Part shown: in pieces, positions 1 through 3,261 of the stretch
How positions within the stretch are numbered: the stretch's first letter is position 1
Layout of the letters: the number at the start of each line of letters is the position of its first letter
DNA from: Thermoplasmata archaeon
Lineage (GTDB): Archaea > Thermoplasmatota > JAKEGO01
DNA length: 5,883 bases
Reading direction: 5' to 3'
Assembly (NCBI GenBank): GCA_022615805.1
Contig: JAKEGO010000145.1
Coordinates: 1 to 5,883, forward strand
Notes under the pieces: generated by a model
Databases searched by the model: none
Seen by the model: the letters and a program-made list of their open reading frames with translations, nothing else
Told to the model about the DNA's origin: nothing
Translations under genes and position numbers: made by a program

Positions 1-11
1 GGCCGCGGCCC

Positions 12-334
12 CTACTGTTGAGGCGTGAGGACGCCAAGTCGTTTGAGTATCTCCTCGCCGGGTTCTGTGTCGATCGTCCGCTCGACATCGATCCTCTGGG
101 TCTCGAGCTGTCTCAGCGCTTTGAGCGCCATGATGCCGAGCCCCTTCTGCTTCAGTTCCATCTCGAGCAGGCTGACGAGCAGGTACGCGATGAAACATAT
201 GAACAGGGCCCTGGAGTGCTCTCCTCCTTGTGGTTGAACATCGGTCTGATGCGGATGCTCTCCTTCGTGATCCTGAAGGCGCGTTCGACGCCGTTCCTGC
301 TGATGTGGAAAGCGCGAAGAGGGTACGTCGAGGG
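12..334 (-). pseudogene. Remnant of an IS4-superfamily (IS1634-like) transposase, C-terminal part, frameshifted
   Basis: Read on the minus strand, bases 334 down to 221 encode a stretch containing FHISRNGVERAFRITKE and then IRIRPMFNHKEE. Bases 218 down to 12 continue in another frame as HSRALFICFIAYLL to a TAG stop at 12-14. In the IS4 superfamily the catalytic glutamate lies in the signature Y-(2)-R-(3)-E-(6)-K. Here R-(3)-E-(6)-K is intact (R, then NGV, E, RAFRIT, K), but the expected Tyr is His. The RP and RALFICF blocks match the conserved C-terminal region of these DDE transposases. The two halves join cleanly if two bases at 219-220 are removed (or one base is missing), inside a CT-rich stretch prone to slippage. 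An in-frame TGA at 335-337 ends the upstream similarity, and the N-terminal two thirds, with the catalytic aspartates, is absent. It is therefore a dead fragment. The exact IS family is assigned from motifs only. Confidence 0.8.
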
Positions 335-337
335 TCA

Positions 338-413
338 GGGGGGGATGACTTGGGGGTGGGTTTTGGGGTTCAAAGGGGGTTAGGTGGGGGTTGGAGGGGG
401 GTTCAAGGGGGGG
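338..413. repeat. G-rich degenerate tandem repeat with helically spaced G-runs
   Basis: Eight runs of three or more G lie on the plus strand at 338-344, 352-356, 358-360, 365-368, 375-379, 386-390, 396-401 and 407-413. The last five start 10, 11, 10 and 11 bp apart, close to one DNA turn. They are separated by A/T-containing spacers (TTCAAA, TTAGGT, TTGGA, TTCAA). Two near-identical units beginning GGGGTTCAA occur at 365 and 398. The tract starts directly after the point where transposase similarity ends. It meets the formal pattern for G-quadruplex formation on the plus strand and C-rich structures on the minus strand. No coding function is apparent. Confidence 0.8.
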
Positions 414-421
414 TTAACCCC
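410..421. repeat. 12-bp perfect palindrome GGGGTTAACCCC
   Basis: The last G-run of the G-rich tract is followed by TTAA and then four C, giving a perfect 12-bp palindrome. It is the only place where the G strand of this tract switches to C, so it marks the right edge of the tract. It could be a binding site or simply a boundary, and nothing else supports a function. Confidence 0.6.
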
Positions 422-426
422 ACCTT

Positions 427-490
427 TACCGGTAGGACGAAAGTGAGATCGTCGTACCGGTAAAATTCGCACATTGCAAACATACCGGTA
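427..490. promoter_or_regulatory. Array of three TACCGGTA palindromes at exact 28-bp intervals
   Basis: The perfect 8-bp palindrome TACCGGTA occurs at 427-434, 455-462 and 483-490, so successive copies start exactly 28 bp apart. The 20-bp spacers are unrelated to one another, so this is not a simple tandem repeat and is more like a set of protein-binding sites. The array lies just past the 3' end of the Fic gene (stop at 523). The box differs by one base from TATCGGTA found at the Fic start (1431 and 1479), where a 28-bp spacing between hexamers also occurs. A reasonable inference is that one protein binds both places. Whether the array controls Fic, a lost neighbour or a boundary function cannot be told from sequence. 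Confidence 0.6.
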
Positions 491-522
491 TTTCGGTGTC
501 ATTCGCCCTTCCCCCGCACCCA

Positions 523-1446
523 CTATCGCTTCCCGCGCGCTTCTATGTACTCCCTCATCGCCCCCTTCGTGGAGTGCCACACACCGCCGAGCTTGACCGC
601 ATCCAGCACCCCCTGCCTCGCCCTGAGGCTCAGGTACTCCTGTGAATAGCGGGACGTGGCCGCTAGCTCCATCAGCGGGACGAGCTCGTCGTCGCCCCCG
701 AAGGTCGAGAGATAGATGCTCAGCGACGCGTCCGTCGCCCGGAGGATGAGGTCGATGAGAGGGCCGAGGTCGCCCATGTCGGCGTCCCTGAGGGCTCTGT
801 AGTACTCGTTCCGTCCCGATGCCGCGATGACCACCGGAGGGTATCCGGCCCTCATGAGACGCAGGTTCATGAGCAGCCTTGCCACCCGACCGTTGCCGTC
901 GGAGAATGGGTGGATCTCGACGAAGCGGTGGTGGACGAAGGCGGCGGCGACGATCGGATGCGACCCGTCCCTCGCGACGTCCCGGATGTAGCGGTCGAGC
1001 AGCCTCACCACCTTCCTGAAATCGGGGGGAGACCTGACGGCGCCAGTGATCCTGACGTTGTGCGTCCTGTAACGGCCGGCGTCCTCCACCTTGCCCCGGG
1101 CCACGAGAGCGTGCACCCCCTGTATCGTCACGTGATCGATCCGACGCCTTCCGTCGGCCAGGGTCGCTACGAGGTCGAAGGCCTCGGCGTTCCCCACCGC
1201 CTCCATGTGCTCGCGGAGCGACCTGCCGCCGATGGTCACGCCCTCCTCGAGGACGACCCTCGTCTCTTGGAGGGACAGGGTGTTCCCCTCGATGGCGTTC
1301 GAGTTGTAGGTGTGGAGGAGCCTCATCTCCTCGCGAAGCCTGGCCACGGCTGAGGCCGGTAGCGGGCGCCCAGCGTCCAGCCTGGCCTTCTTCCCCGCGA
1401 CGCGCCGGAAGAGCCGCTCGTCGTACTTCGTATCGGTATCGGTCAT
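523..1446 (-). CDS. Fic-family protein (predicted AMPylator) with C-terminal DNA-binding domain
   Basis: This is a 307-residue protein. The Fic core carries HPFSDGNGRVAR at residues 179-190, a complete H-P-F-x-D/E-G-N-G-R-x-x-R motif with catalytic His179, so transfer of AMP from ATP to a protein hydroxyl is predicted. SNAIEG at 49-54 fits the inhibitory (S/T)xxxE(G/N) motif, N-terminal to the core as in class II Fic proteins, so the enzyme is probably autoinhibited with Glu53 blocking ATP. Residues about 266-302 (from SRYSQEYLSLRARQG to AMREYIE) resemble the helix-turn-helix tail of many Fic proteins. There is no signal peptide or membrane segment, so it should be cytosolic. The ATG at 1446 is chosen because a TATA-like box lies about 30 bp upstream and possible operators cover this point. 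An open frame extends to an ATG at 1593, but through GC-rich, low-complexity residues. It is divergent from the membrane protein gene. No antitoxin partner is visible. The target is unknown. Confidence 0.9.
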   Translation of the reverse strand: MTDTDTKYDERLFRRVAGKKARLDAGRPLPASAVARLREEMRLLHTYNSNAIEGNTLSLQETRVVLEEGVTIGGRSLREHMEAVGNAEAFDLVATLADGRRRIDHVTIQGVHALVARGKVEDAGRYRTHNVRITGAVRSPPDFRKVVRLLDRYIRDVARDGSHPIVAAAFVHHRFVEIHPFSDGNGRVARLLMNLRLMRAGYPPVVIAASGRNEYYRALRDADMGDLGPLIDLILRATDASLSIYLSTFGGDDELVPLMELAATSRYSQEYLSLRARQGVLDAVKLGGVWHSTKGAMREYIEARGKR

Positions 1447-1512
1447 TTTCTCGTCCAACCGATATATCTGAGGGTATATATCGGTATCGGCCGATTCCAG
1501 GGTATGCCGATA
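1431..1512. promoter_or_regulatory. Operator-like array of TATCGG/CCGATA hexamers over the Fic start
   Basis: TATCGG occurs at 1431, 1437, 1479 and 1485, and its complement CCGATA at 1459 and 1507. The pattern TATCGGTATCGG, 16 bp, CCGATA is thus present twice, exactly 48 bp apart, while the bases in between have diverged. The array also contains a perfect 9-bp inverted repeat, CCGATATAT (1459-1467) and ATATATCGG (1476-1484), around an 8-bp loop. A second dyad is formed by GTATCGGC (1484-1491) and GCCGATAC (1506-1513). The array covers the putative TATA box and the first codons of the Fic gene, encoding MTDTDT, so a bound protein would block transcription. The Fic protein, with its DNA-binding tail, is the obvious candidate for binding it, by inference. 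Confidence 0.65.
1475..1481 (-). promoter_or_regulatory. Putative TATA box of the Fic gene
   Basis: A 7-bp alternating A/T stretch in GC-rich DNA is centred 32 bp upstream of the Fic ATG at 1446. With the usual archaeal distance of about 26-27 bp from box to start site, transcription would begin around 1451, giving a leader of only a few bases. A second A/T stretch at 1461-1467 lies too close to the ATG to serve that start. No Shine-Dalgarno sequence precedes the ATG. The box is embedded in the hexamer array. Confidence 0.5.
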
Positions 1513-1595
1513 CTTCCGCCGCCGAACGGCCGCCGCGCGGGCACCCCGGGGGTCCAGGGGACGGATCCCGCCACACCGGACCCGCCCTCGCAACC

Positions 1596-1603
1596 ATTAA
1601 TAC
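1596..1603 (+). promoter_or_regulatory. Putative TATA box, leaderless promoter of the membrane protein gene
   Basis: ATTAATAC is the only A/T-rich stretch in about 100 bp of GC-rich DNA upstream of the gene. Its centre lies about 26 bp before the ATG at 1625, the standard archaeal distance from TATA box to transcription start, so the message probably begins at the start codon. The absence of any Shine-Dalgarno sequence upstream agrees with a leaderless transcript. Confidence 0.6.
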
Positions 1604-1624
1604 GCCGCAGCCCATCCCCCCGTG

Positions 1625-2620
1625 ATGGAGGTCCGCCCCGTCCACGTGCTCCTCGCCGCCGTCTCGGTGCTGGCGATGGCATCCGTCGTGCTCGCCCAGG
1701 GCGCGGGGGAGGTCGCCCACGAGATGCAGCGGGCGTCGCTGCCCTTCCTCTGCCTGGTCGTGGCGCTGTACCTGCTCAACGTCGTCATCAAGGCCTTCAG
1801 GTGGTACCTCCTCGTGAACGCCGGGGGTGCCCTGCCCTTCAGGAGGGCATTGCCGTACCAGATCGTGGCGGTCGCCCTCAACAACATGGTCCCGGGGAAG
1901 GTGGCGGGCGAGCCGTTCCGCGTGGGGCTCCTGAGGACGTCGGACGGCCACCCCCTCACGGCGGGCGTCGCGACCGTCGTCTGGGAGAAGGGCTTCGACG
2001 TCATCGTCATCGTTCTCATGGCCCTCGTCGGCCTCGCCCTCGTGTCGGGAGACCTCGCGCCCTCCGTGAGGTGGGCCCTCCTGTCCGCGTCCCTCGTCAT
2101 GCTCTGCCTCGCCGCGATCCCGCTCGCCCTGCTCGTCAGGGGGCGGCTCGCCTCCGTCGCCGCCCGTTTGCTCGGGCGCCTGAACGGGCCGATCGGCTCG
2201 GACCTCCTCGGGAGGCGGCTCCCGGCCGTCGCCCGCGACTTCGAGGATGGTTTCGTCCTCCTGCACCGGGAGAGGCTCGTCCTCCCGACCCTCGCGCTCA
2301 CCGTCCTCATCTGGACGATCGACGTGGCGAACTTCCTCATCATCTACGAGCTCGTGCTGCCCGGCTCCGGCGGCATCGGTCTCGGCGCCGTCCTCCTGGC
2401 GGTCGCGACTGCCACGCTCCTCTCGATCCCGCTGTCGGCGGGCGGCGGGAACGTCCTCGGTCTCACGTCCGTCCTCGTGGCGCTCGACCTCCCGAGGGAG
2501 AGGGTCGTGGCGGCGTCCCTCCTCGCCGTGGCGACGTCCGTCTGGCTCGGGTTCGCGCTCGGGGCCGCGGTCATGGCCGGCCTCCTCGCCGGCGAGGCCA
2601 TGGGAAAGCGTGAGGCGTGA
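1625..2620 (+). CDS. LPG-synthase-TM / YbhN (UPF0104) family flippase-like integral membrane protein
   Basis: The protein has 331 residues and is strongly hydrophobic, with about seven or eight predicted membrane segments (roughly 7-24, 39-58, 77-91, 123-141, 150-171, 218-245, 251-275 and 293-321). Two conserved family patterns are visible. One is NNMVPGKVAGEPFRVGLL at 86-103, matching the P-G-x-x-G-E-x-x-R loop of this family. The other is IPLSAGGGNVLG at 268-279, matching its Pro/Gly-rich loop near the end. The length is typical of stand-alone members. The soluble catalytic domain of MprF-type lysyl-phosphatidylglycerol synthases is absent. Such proteins are usually annotated as flippase-like, and the substrate, possibly a lipid or polyprenyl-linked molecule, is unknown. 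The ATG at 1625 is preferred over the adjoining GTG at 1622 because a TATA-like box lies 26 bp upstream of it. It appears to be monocistronic, being divergent from Fic and followed by a T-run and a new promoter. Confidence 0.85.
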   Translation: MEVRPVHVLLAAVSVLAMASVVLAQGAGEVAHEMQRASLPFLCLVVALYLLNVVIKAFRWYLLVNAGGALPFRRALPYQIVAVALNNMVPGKVAGEPFRVGLLRTSDGHPLTAGVATVVWEKGFDVIVIVLMALVGLALVSGDLAPSVRWALLSASLVMLCLAAIPLALLVRGRLASVAARLLGRLNGPIGSDLLGRRLPAVARDFEDGFVLLHRERLVLPTLALTVLIWTIDVANFLIIYELVLPGSGGIGLGAVLLAVATATLLSIPLSAGGGNVLGLTSVLVALDLPRERVVAASLLAVATSVWLGFALGAAVMAGLLAGEAMGKREA

Positions 2621-2625
2621 TTTTT
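2621..2625 (+). terminator. T-run after the membrane protein gene
   Basis: Five T bases follow directly after the TGA stop at 2618-2620, in a region that is otherwise very GC-rich. Short T-runs on the coding strand serve as intrinsic terminators in many archaea. No hairpin is needed and none is obvious. A separate promoter for the next gene about 40 bp downstream is consistent with an end of transcript here. The run is short, so this is tentative. Confidence 0.35.
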
Positions 2626-2664
2626 CTGCCTGACGCGCGTCCGGCGCCAGCCCGTGGATTAACC

Positions 2665-2671
2665 TTTTAAA
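2665..2671 (+). promoter_or_regulatory. Putative TATA box of the response regulator (and sensor) operon
   Basis: TTTTAAA, within an A/T-rich stretch at 2658-2671, is centred near 2668. At the usual spacing, transcription would start at about 2694. That leaves out the in-frame ATG at 2683 and puts the ATG at 2701 only a few bases into the message. The box therefore decides the start of the response regulator. No similar A/T box precedes the downstream PAS gene, so this promoter probably serves both. Confidence 0.55.
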
Positions 2672-2700
2672 CCGAGGCGGCCATGGCTCTGCCGAGGACG

Positions 2701-3180
2701 ATGGAAGAGCCAACGATACTCCTCGTCGAGGACGAGCCGAACGACGTCCTCCTGCTGGAGAGGGCGTTCAAGAAGTCTGACCTCAGGTTCCCGCTCCGCT
2801 CCGTGGAGGACGGGGAGCAGTGCCTCGCCTACCTGAGGGGCGATCCGCCGTACGACGACAGGGACGAGCATCCTTTCCCTGCCATGGTGCTGCTCGACCT
2901 CAACCTGCCCAGGTTGTCGGGCCTCGAGGTCCTCGAGACGATCCGGGGCGACCCCGCGCTCAGCCACACGCCGGTGGTCATGCTGACCGCGTCCAAGTTG
3001 GGGGAGGACGTGGACAGGGCCACCGAGCTGGGCGCGAACTTCTACCTCGTGAAGCCCGTCCGGTTCGAGGAGTACATGGACATGGCGAAGGCCATCAACC
3101 TCTACGCCAAGGTCCTCAAGGCGAAGCCGAGGGCCGCCGGTCCGGAGGGGACCCACGGGGCGAGCGCCAGCGAGCCGTAG
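2701..3180 (+). CDS. Receiver-only response regulator (CheY-like, Rcp1-type)
   Basis: This 159-residue protein consists of one receiver domain (about 5-138) and a short tail. The phosphorylation site is visible: acidic pocket Glu10-Asp11 in ILLVEDEPND, phospho-acceptor Asp66 in VLLDLNLPR, Thr96 in VMLTAS and Lys118 in LVKPV. The insertion before the acceptor strand (residues about 48-60, containing YDDRDEHPFP) and the pattern GANFYLVKP are typical of Rcp1-like receivers that serve multi-PAS or phytochrome-type kinases. There is no output domain; the last 18 or so residues are polar, Ala/Gly/Pro-rich and probably disordered. The protein should pass on a phosphoryl group or act by protein contact rather than bind DNA. 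The ATG at 2701 is preferred over an in-frame ATG at 2683 because the latter lies only about 15 bp from the TATA-like box. The large PAS sensor follows 81 bases downstream and is the likely partner. Confidence 0.92.
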   Translation: MEEPTILLVEDEPNDVLLLERAFKKSDLRFPLRSVEDGEQCLAYLRGDPPYDDRDEHPFPAMVLLDLNLPRLSGLEVLETIRGDPALSHTPVVMLTASKLGEDVDRATELGANFYLVKPVRFEEYMDMAKAINLYAKVLKAKPRAAGPEGTHGASASEP

Positions 3181-3231
3181 GCTGGCTGGACCACGACTCG
3201 TCCCCGACAGCGCTCCGGCCCGCAGACCGCG

Positions 3232-3245
3232 CCCGGGTGACCGGG
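3232..3245 (+). other. Small hairpin with GUGA tetraloop between response regulator and sensor genes
   Basis: CCCGG (3232-3236), GTGA (3237-3240) and CCGGG (3241-3245) would form a 5-bp GC stem closed by a GNRA-type loop in RNA, 16 bases before the ATG at 3262. GTCCCC (3200-3205) and GGGGAC (3251-3256) could add an outer stem. No T-run follows, so it is not an obvious terminator. In GC-rich DNA short hairpins are common, so any role in translation or message processing is speculative. Confidence 0.3.
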
Positions 3246-3261
3246 ACACGGGGGACAACCG

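Noticed and set aside
338..421. A telomere-like repeat or a Rho-independent terminator.
   Set aside because: The units are irregular and internal to the sequence, and no T-run follows the GGGGTTAACCCC palindrome on either strand.
427..490. A CRISPR array, given three repeats at a constant period.
   Set aside because: The repeat is only 8 bp, the spacers are 20 bp, there are just three copies and no cas genes are nearby; protein-binding sites fit better.
1447..1593. An extended Fic start at 1593, adding 49 residues.
   Set aside because: The added residues are Arg-rich with no family similarity, and the stretch holds the TATA-like box and the inverted repeats, which suits a promoter better than coding sequence.
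1504..2613. A 369-codon plus-strand frame overlapping the membrane protein gene.
   Set aside because: The product is Arg/Pro/Gly-rich low complexity without motifs, while the frame starting at 1625 encodes a recognisable membrane protein family.
2683..2700. An earlier ATG for the response regulator, adding six residues.
   Set aside because: It lies about 15 bp from the TATA-like box and would fall upstream of the expected transcript start. Receiver domains usually begin a few residues before the first strand, as with the ATG at 2701.
380..2713. A 777-codon open frame on the minus strand spanning the Fic and membrane protein genes, and a 780-codon one at 3532-5874 opposite the PAS gene.
   Set aside because: Both are rich in Arg, Asp, Gly, Pro and His with no domain pattern, and they lie opposite or across genes with clear motifs. 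Long frames of this kind are expected in GC-rich DNA.
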